Part shown: piece by piece, positions 35,615 through 44,451 of the stretch
Position numbering within the stretch: position 1 is the stretch's first letter
How the letters are laid out: every line of letters starts with the position of its first letter
Assembly: GCA_964531455.1 (NCBI GenBank)
Contig: CAZHFZ010000009.1
Location: 21,941-85,940, forward strand
Direction: 5' to 3'
Length of the DNA: 64,000 nucleotides
DNA from: Ga0077527 sp964531455
Lineage (GTDB): Bacteria; Pseudomonadota; Gammaproteobacteria; Burkholderiales; SG8-41
Position numbers and translations under genes: made by a program
The notes under the pieces: generated by a model
What the model was told of the DNA's origin: nothing
The model's input: only the letters and a program-made list of their open reading frames with translations
The model's database searches: none

Positions 35615-36241
35615 TCAGGGCCCGCTGCCCGACTGGCACTCGCGCACCAGTTCAAGCAACCGATGCAGGTGATGATCATGCACACCCAGCGCATCGAGAT
35701 GCCGCAGCGTGTAGACGAGGTAATCGACATTCGGTCCGCGCTCTCCGCAACATCCTGCAATGATGCGCGCAGCATCGTCGTTAGCCATCCGTCCGGCGTA
35801 ACCGGAATGCTCACGGTTGGCGACAAACGCCAGCGCGTTACGGCGTCCGTTCGGCGCCGATACCGGGATCAGCCGCGGCCAGTACACACCGCGGCGCATC
35901 TCACGCTGCCACAGCGCCTCCAGCGCTGCCGGTTTGGCCGCCGCTGCGATACGGTAAACAATGCCATTGCAGGCGCCACCGGGATCGAGGCCCAGTACAA
36001 GGCCAGGGGCTTTGACTGTGCCACGGTAGCGGCTGGAGTAAATGCAGAATGCGCGGTGATAACCACGCAGCAGCGCCGGCTCGGCAGCGATATGCGCGAA
36101 ACCCGGATCCCACATCAGCGACCCGTAGGTGAATACCCACAGATCGCCGCGCGGAAGTTCGAGGCTGCTGTAATGAACAGGATCGGGTTCCGGCAGCTTC
36201 GCGCCGCCATTAAAATTACGTGGCGGCTGGCGCGGTTTCAA
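35615..36241 (-). CDS. ChaC-like gamma-glutamylcyclotransferase
   Basis: A protein of about 208 residues of the ChaC/GGCT fold, which releases 5-oxoproline from glutathione or gamma-glutamyl peptides. The diagnostic glycine loop is WVFTYGSLMWDPGF near residue 37. RAFCIYSSRYRGTVKAPGLVLGL and the later FVANREHSGYAGR (candidate catalytic Glu) are conserved. No ATG is available near the N-terminus. I use a TTG at 36241 that overlaps the pyrC stop (TTGA). An in-frame ATG at 36331 lies deep inside pyrC. Probably co-transcribed with pyrC. Confidence 0.82.
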   Translation of the reverse strand: MKPRQPPRNFNGGAKLPEPDPVHYSSLELPRGDLWVFTYGSLMWDPGFAHIAAEPALLRGYHRAFCIYSSRYRGTVKAPGLVLGLDPGGACNGIVYRIAAAAKPAALEALWQREMRRGVYWPRLIPVSAPNGRRNALAFVANREHSGYAGRMANDDAARIIAGCCGERGPNVDYLVYTLRHLDALGVHDHHLHRLLELVRECQSGSGP

Positions 36242-37275
36242 GCGCCGGCGATCTTCCAGTCCACTGTCGCGCCGGCGCGCAAAGGCACCAGCGTATCGGG
36301 ACCGAACGGAACGCTGGCCGGCACCGGCCAAGCTTGCTTCACCAGAGTGATTTTCCCGGTATTACGCGGCAGGCCGTAATAATCCGGGCCAAAAAAACTG
36401 GCGAATCCTTCGAGGCGATCCAGCGCATTCACTCCGGCAAACGCCTCGGCATACAGCTCGATGCCGGCATGCGCGGTGTACATGCCCGCGCAACCGCAGT
36501 CGTTTTCCTTGGTATGCCGTGCATGCGGCGCACTGTCGGTGCCAAGAAAAAATTTCGGGTTGCCGCTGGTAGCAGCCGCCATCAGGGCTTCGCGGTGAAT
36601 CTCGCGCTTGAGAATAGGCAGGCAATACAGGTGTGGCCGCACGCCGCCTGCGAACATCGCATTGCGGCTCATCAGCAAGTGGTGCGCCGTGATCGTCGCC
36701 GCGATCCGCGGCGGCGCTGCCATCACAAACTGCGCCGCTTCGCGGGTGGTGATGTGCTCCATCACCACCTTCAGTCCGGGAAAACGCTCGACCAAAGGTG
36801 CCAGCGTACGGTCTATGAATACGCGTTCCCGGTCATAAACGTCCACAGTTGCATCGGTGACTTCGCCGTGCACCAACAGCGGCATGCCCGCCTTTGCCAT
36901 CGCCTCAAGTACCGGATAACACTTTTCGATCGCAGTGACGCCGGAATCCGAATTGGTCGTGGCACCTGCGGGGTAATACTTGACCGCATGCACCGCCCCG
37001 CTCTGCCTGGCGACTGCAATTTCCTCCGGCCGGGTATTGTCGGTGAGATACAGGGTCATCAGCGGCTCGAACCCGCTGCCGGCAGGCAACGCGTCAACAA
37101 TGCGCTCGCGATAGGCCAGCGCCAGTGCTGTCGTGGTTACCGGCGGCTTGAGGTTGGGCATGACGATGGCACGGGCAAAACGCATGGCGGTATGCGGCAA
37201 AACATCGCGCATCGCAGCGCCGTCACGCAGGTGCAGGTGCCAGTCGTCGGGACGGGTAATCGATATGGAATTCAT
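36238..37275 (-). CDS. pyrC: Dihydroorotase PyrC
   Basis: A 345-residue class II (E. coli PyrC-type) dihydroorotase, closing carbamoyl aspartate to dihydroorotate in pyrimidine synthesis. Metal ligands are H13 and H15 in DWHLHLRDG, K99 (to be carboxylated) in VKYYPAGATTNS, and later histidines in EHITT and ITAHHL. FLGTDSAPH supplies the catalytic aspartate. Length is typical. Confidence 0.97.
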   Translation of the reverse strand: MNSISITRPDDWHLHLRDGAAMRDVLPHTAMRFARAIVMPNLKPPVTTTALALAYRERIVDALPAGSGFEPLMTLYLTDNTRPEEIAVARQSGAVHAVKYYPAGATTNSDSGVTAIEKCYPVLEAMAKAGMPLLVHGEVTDATVDVYDRERVFIDRTLAPLVERFPGLKVVMEHITTREAAQFVMAAPPRIAATITAHHLLMSRNAMFAGGVRPHLYCLPILKREIHREALMAAATSGNPKFFLGTDSAPHARHTKENDCGCAGMYTAHAGIELYAEAFAGVNALDRLEGFASFFGPDYYGLPRNTGKITLVKQAWPVPASVPFGPDTLVPLRAGATVDWKIAGA

Positions 37276-37339
37276 GATTAGAGTGATGTTAAACGCTGCG
37301 GGGCCCGGCGTAAATTCATACTGTTCCGCAGCAGCAGAC

Positions 37340-38200
37340 TCACATGCCGCCCTTCAGAGCAAGCGCACGCTCATACAGCACGTTGCGGCTGCTCCCGGTC
37401 AGCTTCACCGCAAGTGCAACCGCCTGTTTCAGCGGCAACTCCTCAAGCAGGATCTTCAAGGTACCGTCAATATCGGTTTCGGCATCGTCACGGGCCGCTG
37501 GCGCACCGGCAACAACCAGCACGAATTCGCCCCGCCGGCGATTTTCATCGGCCTCGAGCCAGTTCACAGCGTCAGCGAGCCGGCAACAGTGGAAGTCTTC
37601 ATGAATTTTCGTCAACTCGCGGGCAAGAACAATATCCCGCTCGCCACCGAAAGCGGCACACAGATCGGCTACGCAATCGACAATGCGGTGCGGCGCCTCA
37701 TAAAAAACCATGACGGCGATTTCTGCAGCGAGGTCAGCCAGAACCCTGCGTCGCTCAGTGGCGCGGGCAGGCAAAAAACCACAAAACAGGAAACGGCTGG
37801 CGTCCAGACCGCAAGCCGACAGTGCGGCAATTGCGGCATTGGGACCCGGAACAGGCACCACCGGATAGCCGGCAGCGCGCACGGCAGCAACAACATGGGT
37901 GCCGGGATCGGCAATACCCGGCGTTCCTGCATCGGTAACCAGCGCCACCGACTTGCCTTCCCCCAGCATGCCGGCGATACGCTCGGCCGATGCCCGTTCG
38001 TTGTGTTCATGAACGGCAACCATCCTGCCGGCAATGCCGTGGCGATCAAGCAACCTTACCGTAACCCGGGTGTCCTCCGCGGCAATGACGTCGACAGATC
38101 GCAATACTTCAAGAGCCCGCAGGGTGACATCTGACAGGTTACCGATCGGGGTTGCGACTACATATAATGTCGCCGTACCTGGTTTGCTTGAAATGCCCAC
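37340..38200 (-). CDS. rsmI: 16S rRNA 2'-O-ribose C1402 methyltransferase RsmI
   Basis: A 286-residue tetrapyrrole-methylase-fold enzyme that methylates the ribose of C1402, the nucleotide also modified by RsmH. The signature LYVVATPIGNLSDVTLRAL opens the protein, followed by AEDTRVTVRLL, SDAGTPGI-like LVTDAGTPGIADPG and PVPGPNAAIAALSACG. The start is the GTG at 38200; the divergent LpoA-like gene starts only 23 bp away. The same divergent pair (yraL, yraM) occurs in E. coli. Confidence 0.96.
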   Translation of the reverse strand: MGISSKPGTATLYVVATPIGNLSDVTLRALEVLRSVDVIAAEDTRVTVRLLDRHGIAGRMVAVHEHNERASAERIAGMLGEGKSVALVTDAGTPGIADPGTHVVAAVRAAGYPVVPVPGPNAAIAALSACGLDASRFLFCGFLPARATERRRVLADLAAEIAVMVFYEAPHRIVDCVADLCAAFGGERDIVLARELTKIHEDFHCCRLADAVNWLEADENRRRGEFVLVVAGAPAARDDAETDIDGTLKILLEELPLKQAVALAVKLTGSSRNVLYERALALKGGM

Positions 38201-38223
38201 GCTGTTTCCCGTCGCCGGATTCC

Positions 38224-39327
38224 ATGATGAATATTCGCCTGCTGCGTTGCTTCACCGTCCTTGCGCTGGCACCCGTACTATACGGAGCGCCTGCGGCATT
38301 GGCCAGCGAAGCTGCGGCTATACCCGCAATTGCGGCCGAAAAACCGGCAACAGTCGCGCCCACACCCCACATTGCGCTTTTACTGCCCATACGTTCTAAA
38401 ATCTTCGCGCGCCATGCAAGGGCATTGCGCGAGGGTTTCATGGCCGCAGCCAAATCGCAGTCACAACCCCTGCTGCCGGTGCGCGAATACCCGGTCAGCG
38501 AGGCTGTAGACGAAACCCTCAAGAACTACCGGAGCGCGATTGCCGCCGGCGCCAAAGTCGTGGTCGGGCCGCTGACGCGTGACGGCGTCACGGCACTGGC
38601 TTTCGGGGAACCCGTGCCGGTGCCGACGCTCGCATTGAACATCCCCGATCAAACGGGGCGAGTGCCCGGAAACCTGTACATGCTGAGCCTGCAGGTCGAA
38701 GGAGAGGCGAGGCAGGCGGCGCAACTGGCCTACCGGGACAACCGCCGCCGCGCGCAGATCATCGTCAGCGGCACCCCGGTGCAGCGTCGCACACAAGCGG
38801 CTTTTTCAGCGGAGTTCTCCCGTCTCGGCGGGACCGTGCTTGCAGAAGCCATACCACCGGACCCCAGCCGGCTGAAATCTGCAGCCCGTAACGATGCAGA
38901 CATGGTGTTTCTTGCGCTGGACCACGAAGACGCACGCATTGTCAGGGCTTACCTTGGCACAATGCCCGCCTACGCCACATCCAGTGTCAACGCGGGCGAT
39001 CGCGGCGCGCTTGCCGCATTTGACCTCGCCAACATCACCTTCGTTGACATGCCGTGGCTTCTTGAACCCGACCATCCGGCGGTAATGAATTACCCGCGCC
39101 CGGAACCCGGCTCCGCCGACATCGAACGGCTTTATGCACTGGGCATTGATGCCTGGCGTATTGCGCAATTGCTGCTCGCGGGGGCGCGCGAATTGAAACT
39201 CGACGGTGTTACGGGAGAACTGAAACTGGGCCCGGAAGGCATCATTGAACGTACTCTTCGCGCAGGCCGTTATGTGGATGGCCGAACCCGACTCACCGAG
39301 CCGACGACGCGTGAACCCTCGCGGTGA
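38224..39327 (+). CDS. LpoA/LppC-like penicillin-binding protein activator
   Basis: A 367-residue exported protein of the LppC/LpoA family (periplasmic-binding-protein-like type I fold). IALLLPIRSKIFARHARALREGFMAA, VVGPLTRDGVTALA and the repeated AGDRGALAAFDLANITFVDMPWLL are recognisable family segments. In E. coli LpoA activates PBP1A. Two differences are notable: the signal peptide ends APAALASEA with no lipobox cysteine, so it should be a soluble periplasmic protein. It also lacks the TPR-like N-terminal domain of the roughly 680-residue E. coli LpoA. The start is the ATG at 38224; the first of two Met codons is used. Confidence 0.83.
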   Translation: MMNIRLLRCFTVLALAPVLYGAPAALASEAAAIPAIAAEKPATVAPTPHIALLLPIRSKIFARHARALREGFMAAAKSQSQPLLPVREYPVSEAVDETLKNYRSAIAAGAKVVVGPLTRDGVTALAFGEPVPVPTLALNIPDQTGRVPGNLYMLSLQVEGEARQAAQLAYRDNRRRAQIIVSGTPVQRRTQAAFSAEFSRLGGTVLAEAIPPDPSRLKSAARNDADMVFLALDHEDARIVRAYLGTMPAYATSSVNAGDRGALAAFDLANITFVDMPWLLEPDHPAVMNYPRPEPGSADIERLYALGIDAWRIAQLLLAGARELKLDGVTGELKLGPEGIIERTLRAGRYVDGRTRLTEPTTREPSR

Positions 39328-39652
39328 ACACGGTGAATCTCTCGCAGCGGAGTTCCTCCGTGGCGAAGGCCTGACCATCACCGCACGCAACTACAGCTGC
39401 CGCTTCGGCGAAATCGACCTGATTGCCCGCGACGGCAATACCGTCGTCTTCGTGGAAGTCCGGAGCCGCGCAAGCAACGCCTTCGGCGGGGCCGCAGCAA
39501 GCATTACCGCCGCAAAGAGGGAAAAACTGCTTAAAACCGCATGTCACTATCTGGCGACACTTAAATCCACCCCACCCTGCCGTTTCGATGCGGTGCTTCT
39601 GACAGGGGATCCACCACGCATCGAATGGCTGCGTAATGCCATCGAGGCGTGA
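39278..39652 (+). CDS. YraN family (UPF0102) nuclease-fold protein
   Basis: A 124-residue protein with the restriction-endonuclease-like fold of the YraN family. The PD-(D/E)xK-type core is visible as CRFGEIDLIARDGNTVVFVEVRSR (residues about 44-67). The family's role is unclear, with suggested links to DNA processing or recombination. It overlaps the end of the LpoA-like gene by 50 bases. I use the ATG at 39278; ATG 39272 is two codons upstream. Gene order LpoA-YraN-SIS-DolP is as in E. coli. Confidence 0.87.
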   Translation: MAEPDSPSRRRVNPRGEHGESLAAEFLRGEGLTITARNYSCRFGEIDLIARDGNTVVFVEVRSRASNAFGGAAASITAAKREKLLKTACHYLATLKSTPPCRFDAVLLTGDPPRIEWLRNAIEA

Positions 39653-39690
39653 CTGGTCGAATCATTCATTACAGGTACAATACCCGCACC

Positions 39691-40281
39691 ATGGATCTCA
39701 TCAGTCGAATCAGCGAACACTTTTCCGAGAGCGCCCATCTCAAGCTGCAGAGCATGGATGCGCTGGCCACACCCATCGCCGCCGGCGTTCAGAGCATGGT
39801 GCGCTGCCTGCAGGAGGATGGAAAGATCCTTTCCTGCGGCAACGGCGGCTCGGCTGCAGACGCCCAGCATTTTTCTGCGGAACTGCTGAACCGCTTCGAG
39901 GTCGAACGGCCTGGACTCGCGGCAATGGCACTGAGCACGGACAGCTCGACGCTGACTTCGATCGCCAACGATTACGATTACAACCAGGTGTTTTCGAAAC
40001 AGGTGCGGGCACTGGGCCGTGCCGGCGACGTGCTGCTGGCAATATCCACCAGCGGCAATTCAGCCAACGTCGTGGCCGCCGTTGCAGCCGCCCATGAATG
40101 CGACATGCGGGTTGTCGCACTGACCGGTCGCAACGGCGGGAAAATCGGCGAACTGCTGAGGCCTGACGACGTACATATCTGCGTGCCGGCAACCAACACG
40201 GCGCGCATTCAGGAAGTGCACCTGCTGTCGATACACTGTCTTTGCGACGGCATTGATTGCTTACTTTTGGGAGTCGAATAA
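39691..40281 (+). CDS. SIS-domain phosphoheptose isomerase / DiaA
   Basis: A 196-residue sugar isomerase (SIS) domain protein. CGNGGSAADAQHFSAELLNRFEVERP and AISTSGNSANVVAAVAAAHECDMRVVALTGRNGG are the sugar-phosphate-binding motifs shared by GmhA (sedoheptulose-7-phosphate isomerase for LPS heptose) and DiaA (DnaA-binding initiation factor). Length matches DiaA, and the position before dolP is that of diaA, yet in betaproteobacteria this locus is often the only GmhA. A stand-alone rfaE2 at 52344 shows that ADP-heptose synthesis is present. A TACAAT hexamer lies only nine bases before the ATG. Confidence 0.88.
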   Translation: MDLISRISEHFSESAHLKLQSMDALATPIAAGVQSMVRCLQEDGKILSCGNGGSAADAQHFSAELLNRFEVERPGLAAMALSTDSSTLTSIANDYDYNQVFSKQVRALGRAGDVLLAISTSGNSANVVAAVAAAHECDMRVVALTGRNGGKIGELLRPDDVHICVPATNTARIQEVHLLSIHCLCDGIDCLLLGVE

Positions 40282-40848
40282 ATGCGCAAACTACTCACGT
40301 TAGCCTGTATCGCACTGCTGCCTGTCGTTTCAGGCTGCGCAGTGGTTGCAGTCGGCGGCGTTGCCGCCACCGGCATCATCGTGGCCGAGGATCGCAGGAC
40401 CGTTGGCACCATCACCGAAGATCAGGGCATTGAATTGAAGGCCGCGTCCCGCATTGAGGAAAAGGTCAAGGATGCCCACATCAACATCACCAGCTACAAC
40501 CGCATCGTCATGCTGACCGGTGAAGTGCCGAGCGAGGCTGCAAAAGCCGACGCCGAGCGCATTACACGCGCCGTCGAAAACGTGCGCAACGTATTCAATG
40601 AACTGAAAGTCGGCGCCAACGCCCCGATGCAGGCGCGCACCAATGACTCGGTCATCACCTCCAAAGTAAAGGCGCGGTTTGTCGACGCAAACAAATTCAG
40701 TCCGGTACACGTCAAGGTCGTCACCGAGGCCGGCATCGTCTATCTGATGGGCATGGTGAAGAAGCAGGAAGCCGCCGATGCGACTGAAGTTGCACGCACC
40801 ACCGGCGGGGTCACCAAGGTAGTTCGGGTGTTTGAATACCTTGATTGA
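40282..40848 (+). CDS. dolP: Outer membrane BON-domain lipoprotein DolP
   Basis: A 188-residue lipoprotein with two BON domains. The signal peptide ends VVSGC with the lipidated cysteine at residue 19. The BON repeats span about 45-115 (KDAHINITSYNRIVMLTGEVPSE) and 120-188 (ARFVDANKFSPVHVKVVTEAGIVYLMGMV). DolP maintains outer-membrane integrity and concentrates at division sites in E. coli. It begins directly after the stop of the SIS gene, with no gap. Confidence 0.93.
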   Translation: MRKLLTLACIALLPVVSGCAVVAVGGVAATGIIVAEDRRTVGTITEDQGIELKAASRIEEKVKDAHINITSYNRIVMLTGEVPSEAAKADAERITRAVENVRNVFNELKVGANAPMQARTNDSVITSKVKARFVDANKFSPVHVKVVTEAGIVYLMGMVKKQEAADATEVARTTGGVTKVVRVFEYLD

Positions 40849-40882
40849 TTTGAAATAAAAATAAATTTTATTGAATCAAATC
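40847..40882. terminator. AT-rich hairpin after dolP
   Basis: GATTTGA-AATAAAA, a five-base loop, TTTTATT, a three-base bulge, then TCAAATC: a long imperfect dyad between the convergent dolP and NTF2-like genes. The T-rich right arm could act as a U-run for dolP transcripts. It works with the GC-rich hairpin next to it. Confidence 0.45.
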
Positions 40883-40883
40883 C

Positions 40884-41327
40884 TTAATGGGGCGTCTTCA
40901 GACGCCCCATTCGTTTGAACCAGCGCAACAGGGCGCCAATCAGCGGCAGCTTTTCATACAGTTCCTCCGCCGCATCCCAATAGTCCCGGTGCTCGCTCAC
41001 CAGCCCGGCGGCATTGAAGGTGATCAGGCTTGAGCCATGTATGCGCTGAGTCACCTGCGGACGCCAGCTGCGAAAGCGGAACTCGAAATCCCAGGTCAGC
41101 AGCACTTGATCACCTTCAGCAACGCGATCTTTAACAATGAATCGCGGCGACTCGAGGGTATCGAACATGTGCGTGAATATCGCTGCGAGAGCCGCGGTGC
41201 CGCGCACATCGTTGAACGGATCACGGAAGTGGCAGTCGGCCGCGTAATACCGCGACAGATCGCTGACCGACTGCCGCGTCAGCGTTTCAAAATAGACCGC
41301 CAGTGCATCCACCTGCTGACGCTTCAT
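40884..41327 (-). CDS. NTF2-like (SnoaL fold) protein
   Basis: A 147-residue NTF2/SnoaL-fold protein, last in the nine-gene leftward operon. FETLTRQSVSDLSRYYAADCHFRDPFNDVRG is the typical opening helix-strand of small ketosteroid isomerase-like proteins, and HGSSLITFNAAGLVSEHRDYWDAAEELYEKLP is the closing sheet. Substrate unknown; partners in this operon act on lipids. The ATG at 41327 overlaps the SDR stop (ATGA). NTF2-like genes accompany the photolyase-SDR-cfa clusters of other proteobacteria. Confidence 0.83.
   Translation of the reverse strand: MKRQQVDALAVYFETLTRQSVSDLSRYYAADCHFRDPFNDVRGTAALAAIFTHMFDTLESPRFIVKDRVAEGDQVLLTWDFEFRFRSWRPQVTQRIHGSSLITFNAAGLVSEHRDYWDAAEELYEKLPLIGALLRWFKRMGRLKTPH
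40886..40911. terminator. GC-rich hairpin at the convergent dolP / NTF2-like junction
   Basis: An 11-bp perfect stem, AATGGGGCGTC-TTCA-GACGCCCCATT. It lies inside the last codons of the NTF2-like gene and downstream of dolP. The stem is strong, but no long U-run follows on either strand, so it may terminate dolP only in combination with the AT-rich hairpin. Confidence 0.5.
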
Positions 41328-42100
41328 AATCGCGTTGCCTTGTGCACCAGTGCAAAATACCAGCGATATGGCAGCAGGCGCAGAAGCTTCAGCCACCAAG
41401 TGAATCGTTTCGGAAAATGAATCTCGAAATCACCACGGGAAAAGCCTGAAATGATCGCCTCTGCCGCAGCCTCGACACTGATCAGCGCCGGCATCGCAAA
41501 GGTGTTGAGATCGGTCAGCGGCGTTTTGACGAAACCCGGGTTGATCACATAGACCCCGATGCCCCGCGGCGCAAGATCCAGATAAAGCGTCTCTGCAAGG
41601 TTGATCAGCGCAGCCTTGCTCGCGCCGTACACCAGCGCCGTAGGCAAACCACCGTAGCCAGCAACACTGGACACCACGGCAACACCACCACTGCCCTGCT
41701 GCAAAAGCTGCCGGATCACCGGCGGCAGGCAATTGATGACACCGTTGACATTGACGTCAAGCAAACGACGGGCTGACGCCGCTTCCAGTTCCCAGGCCCT
41801 TACCGGTTGGTGGCTGCCCGAACACAATACGACGAGATCCACTCCGCCCCACGCCGAGACCACGCGTTGCAGTGCCGGACCCGGAGCGCCACCGTCGGTG
41901 ACATCCATTGGCAGCACCAGTGCCTGTGATCCGTGCGAGGAGGCCAGATGCTCGAGTTCAGCGGTACGTCGCGCCGATACCGCAACGCGTGCGCCACGGG
42001 CCAGCAATGCAGTCGCCAATCCTGCACCGATGCCACTGGATGCGCCAACGACCCATACACGCATTCCGTGCCAGTCGCGTATGGCCCGGTTCAGACTCAT
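41324..42100 (-). CDS. Short-chain dehydrogenase/reductase
   Basis: A 258-residue classical SDR. The cofactor motif is VVGASSGIGAGLA, with ARR after the second strand suggesting NADP preference; the catalytic Ser is in SSVAGYGG and Tyr-Lys in YGASKAA. The C-terminal tail is extended and hydrophobic/basic (TWWLKLLRLLPYRWYFALV), which could associate with membrane, unusual for the family and consistent with a lipid substrate. ATGA overlaps link it to DUF3833 upstream and the NTF2-like gene downstream. Confidence 0.88.
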   Translation of the reverse strand: MSLNRAIRDWHGMRVWVVGASSGIGAGLATALLARGARVAVSARRTAELEHLASSHGSQALVLPMDVTDGGAPGPALQRVVSAWGGVDLVVLCSGSHQPVRAWELEAASARRLLDVNVNGVINCLPPVIRQLLQQGSGGVAVVSSVAGYGGLPTALVYGASKAALINLAETLYLDLAPRGIGVYVINPGFVKTPLTDLNTFAMPALISVEAAAEAIISGFSRGDFEIHFPKRFTWWLKLLRLLPYRWYFALVHKATRL

Positions 42101-42627
42101 GAACGCTTGCGGAAGGTCAGGATCACCTCACCGAGCCGCACACCGAACTTGCTCATCACCGACCGGTTGAGCATCACCTGATCATCCATCAAATACATCC
42201 AGTCGTCGAAATCGACATCCCAGCTGCGGCCATCGACATCCAGCCGAAGCACGTATTGCCAGCGCAACGCGTTGCCGTGAAGTTCGCCGATAGCCTCGCC
42301 CACCACGTCATCCGCAGTGCCGCGGAAACGATGCTGATCAAGCCGCTGCAGCGTCCATACCCGACGGCTTTTCGTACCGTCAGAATACTCGAAGTGCTCA
42401 TCAAGGGTGCCAGTATCACCCGACCACCGGGCATCGATACGCACGCTGAAGCGTTTCACGACCTTGCCGTTTCGGTCCTGGAAAATACCCCATGCATCAA
42501 TGGTTCCGTTGAAATACTGCTGCAGGTCAAGCACCGGCCGCTCATCGCGATAGTAATCCACCGGCACCGAGCCGCACCCGGCCAGCATGAGTACGGCGGC
42601 AACAAGCAGGGACTTAAATCTGTTCAT
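42097..42627 (-). CDS. DUF3833 lipoprotein
   Basis: A 176-residue lipoprotein; signal peptide ends LMLAGCGS with the lipidated cysteine at residue 18. The mature part begins PVDYYRDERPVLDLQQYFNG and matches DUF3833, which is tied to light- and singlet-oxygen-responsive clusters with cfa, DUF1365 and photolyase genes. The repeated tryptophan/aspartate strands (GRSWDVDFDDWMYLMDD) suggest a lipocalin-like beta barrel, although that is only inferred. A role in handling a modified lipid at the outer membrane is plausible but unproven. Confidence 0.82.
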   Translation of the reverse strand: MNRFKSLLVAAVLMLAGCGSVPVDYYRDERPVLDLQQYFNGTIDAWGIFQDRNGKVVKRFSVRIDARWSGDTGTLDEHFEYSDGTKSRRVWTLQRLDQHRFRGTADDVVGEAIGELHGNALRWQYVLRLDVDGRSWDVDFDDWMYLMDDQVMLNRSVMSKFGVRLGEVILTFRKRS

Positions 42628-43922
42628 GGTGCATCTCCCGTAAATGACGCTGGCCGGCGCAATGTGTCAGACACCGTAATCCATAAAAGCAATGCCGCCA
42701 ACAATTTGATTACACACGGCAGCAGCGCATAAACGACAGACAGCGCAGAGCCGGCGGCAGCCGGCGTGCCGGGTGAATACCCAAGCCATTGCAGCAGCGG
42801 CAAGGTAATACCGGCTGCCAAAGCAAGGGCCAGCTTTTCCAGCAGATGCCACATTCCGAAATACAAACCATCAGGACGGGCGGCACGATCCTCATCGCCG
42901 TCAATCACATCCGCCAGCAATGAGGCGGGCAGCGCAAGATCGGCACCAAAAGCCAGGCCTGAAAGAACGCACACCACCGAAAAGGCCGCAGCATCGCCAG
43001 CACCCAGAAAAAAAGCCCAGACAAATGCTCCGGCAGCGAACGCCATTGAGACCAGCCACGCCCGCACCTTGCCGATACTGGCGGCAAGGTGCACCCATAG
43101 AGGCATGCCGGCAGCGCCGGCCACGAAATACAAGACCAGAAACAGCGGCGTCAGATCAGGCCGCTGCAGCACATCCGCAGCAAAAAACAGCAGTAACGTC
43201 GCCGGCATGGCCGCCGCAACGCCATTGATCAGAAACACCGCCGCGAGCTTGCGGAACCGCGGATTACGCAGCGGCTGCATCAGCTCCGCCCAGGTCAGCG
43301 GCGCGGATACCAAGGAAGCAGGCGGGGATGGTCCCCGAAGCAGTGTGATCGCCGCCGCGACAGCCAGCACCGGAGTGAATCCGAGTGCGAACAATGCAAG
43401 ACCCTCGGTCGCACCATACTGCTGCACCAGCAGTTCCGGCGCCGCTGCAGCCAGCAGCACACCTGCCAGCGCGGCCACGCCGCGCGCGGCGGTAATACGC
43501 GTGCGCTCCGAATAATCCCGCGACAGCGCACTGCCCAGCGCAAAATGGCCGATACTTGCCGCACTCAATCCAAGGTAGCTGAGAACAAGCGTCGCGGTCA
43601 GCCACAAGGCCAGCGAGTCCGTATCGGTCGGCGGGCTGAACAGCAGCCACAGTCCTGCGGCAAGAAAAGGCGCAGCGCCGCCGATCATCAGCTTGCGGCC
43701 GCCATATCGAACCGGAATGCGGTCGGCAAAGGCCCCAAGCAATGGGTCGCTGATCGCATCAAGCAGGCGCACCGCCAGCAGTATGAAACCGATCAGCGCG
43801 AGGTCCATGCCGAGTGCCGCGTAAAACTTGGGCACCTGCACATGCACCGGCAAGGCAGCCGCCGCCAGCGGCAACGCAACTGCCGCATAGGCGGCCAGCG
43901 CGGATTTAGTCAGCGCGGCCAT
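42624..43922 (-). CDS. MFS transporter, GPH/MelB-like
   Basis: A 432-residue transporter with about twelve membrane helices. The motif RLLDAISDPLLGAFADR near residue 50 is the signature of the glycoside-pentoside-hexuronide:cation (MelB-like) branch. The ATG at 43922 overlaps the chalcone isomerase-like gene by 17 bases; more upstream in-frame codons lie inside that gene. Some MelB-fold proteins carry lysolipids, which would fit this lipid-modifying operon, but the substrate cannot be read from sequence. Confidence 0.85.
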   Translation of the reverse strand: MAALTKSALAAYAAVALPLAAAALPVHVQVPKFYAALGMDLALIGFILLAVRLLDAISDPLLGAFADRIPVRYGGRKLMIGGAAPFLAAGLWLLFSPPTDTDSLALWLTATLVLSYLGLSAASIGHFALGSALSRDYSERTRITAARGVAALAGVLLAAAAPELLVQQYGATEGLALFALGFTPVLAVAAAITLLRGPSPPASLVSAPLTWAELMQPLRNPRFRKLAAVFLINGVAAAMPATLLLFFAADVLQRPDLTPLFLVLYFVAGAAGMPLWVHLAASIGKVRAWLVSMAFAAGAFVWAFFLGAGDAAAFSVVCVLSGLAFGADLALPASLLADVIDGDEDRAARPDGLYFGMWHLLEKLALALAAGITLPLLQWLGYSPGTPAAAGSALSVVYALLPCVIKLLAALLLWITVSDTLRRPASFTGDAP

Positions 43923-44451
43923 CGCCGCCGAGCAATGCAGCGCGCAATTCCGGTTTCTGCGTGCGAGGATCAAGCCAGATATCGAAAAAACGCCGCGCAA
44001 ATTCCGGGTCTTCAATATTGCCCAGCGAAGCCGTGGCGGAATAAAAATGTACGCCGCGCTGCGGCCGGTATACGCCGATCAGACGGCTGCCTGACTGCAC
44101 ATCTGGAAACGTGCGCCGCATCGCGGCGTCCCAGCGGGCCAGCTTCGATTCATCGTTGACACCCAGCCGGCGCATCTCGTCAATACTGGTTCCAGCCAAC
44201 TGAGCCGTTGTGATGTTTCGGGCGTAGATGATATCGAGCACATAGGGCGCATCGGCACGCCAGCGACCGTCACGGGACCACAGTGCGACGTCATAGACGT
44301 GGAATCCCCACCAGCGCAGACGTCCCTTGCCGACCATGCGGCAGGTTTCCATGGCACTGCATACCGCCGGCGGCAGCTCCGCCGGCACATTCACCGCCGC
44401 GACCGGGCCTGTGCAGAGCAATGCCAGAATGCCGAAGATTGTTTTACGCAT
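43906..44451 (-). CDS. Chalcone isomerase-like periplasmic protein
   Basis: A 181-residue protein with a cleavable signal peptide (MRKTIFGILALLCTGPVAA) and a chalcone isomerase-like fold. KGRLRWWGFHVYDVALWS is the diagnostic opening strand pair, and DAAMRRTFPDVQSGSRLIGVYRPQRGVHFYS follows. Bacterial members of this fold are not flavonoid enzymes; some bind fatty acids. It recurs next to cfa, DUF1365 and DUF3833 in photo-oxidative clusters. Start overlaps cfa by eight bases. Confidence 0.83.
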   Translation of the reverse strand: MRKTIFGILALLCTGPVAAVNVPAELPPAVCSAMETCRMVGKGRLRWWGFHVYDVALWSRDGRWRADAPYVLDIIYARNITTAQLAGTSIDEMRRLGVNDESKLARWDAAMRRTFPDVQSGSRLIGVYRPQRGVHFYSATASLGNIEDPEFARRFFDIWLDPRTQKPELRAALLGGDGRAD

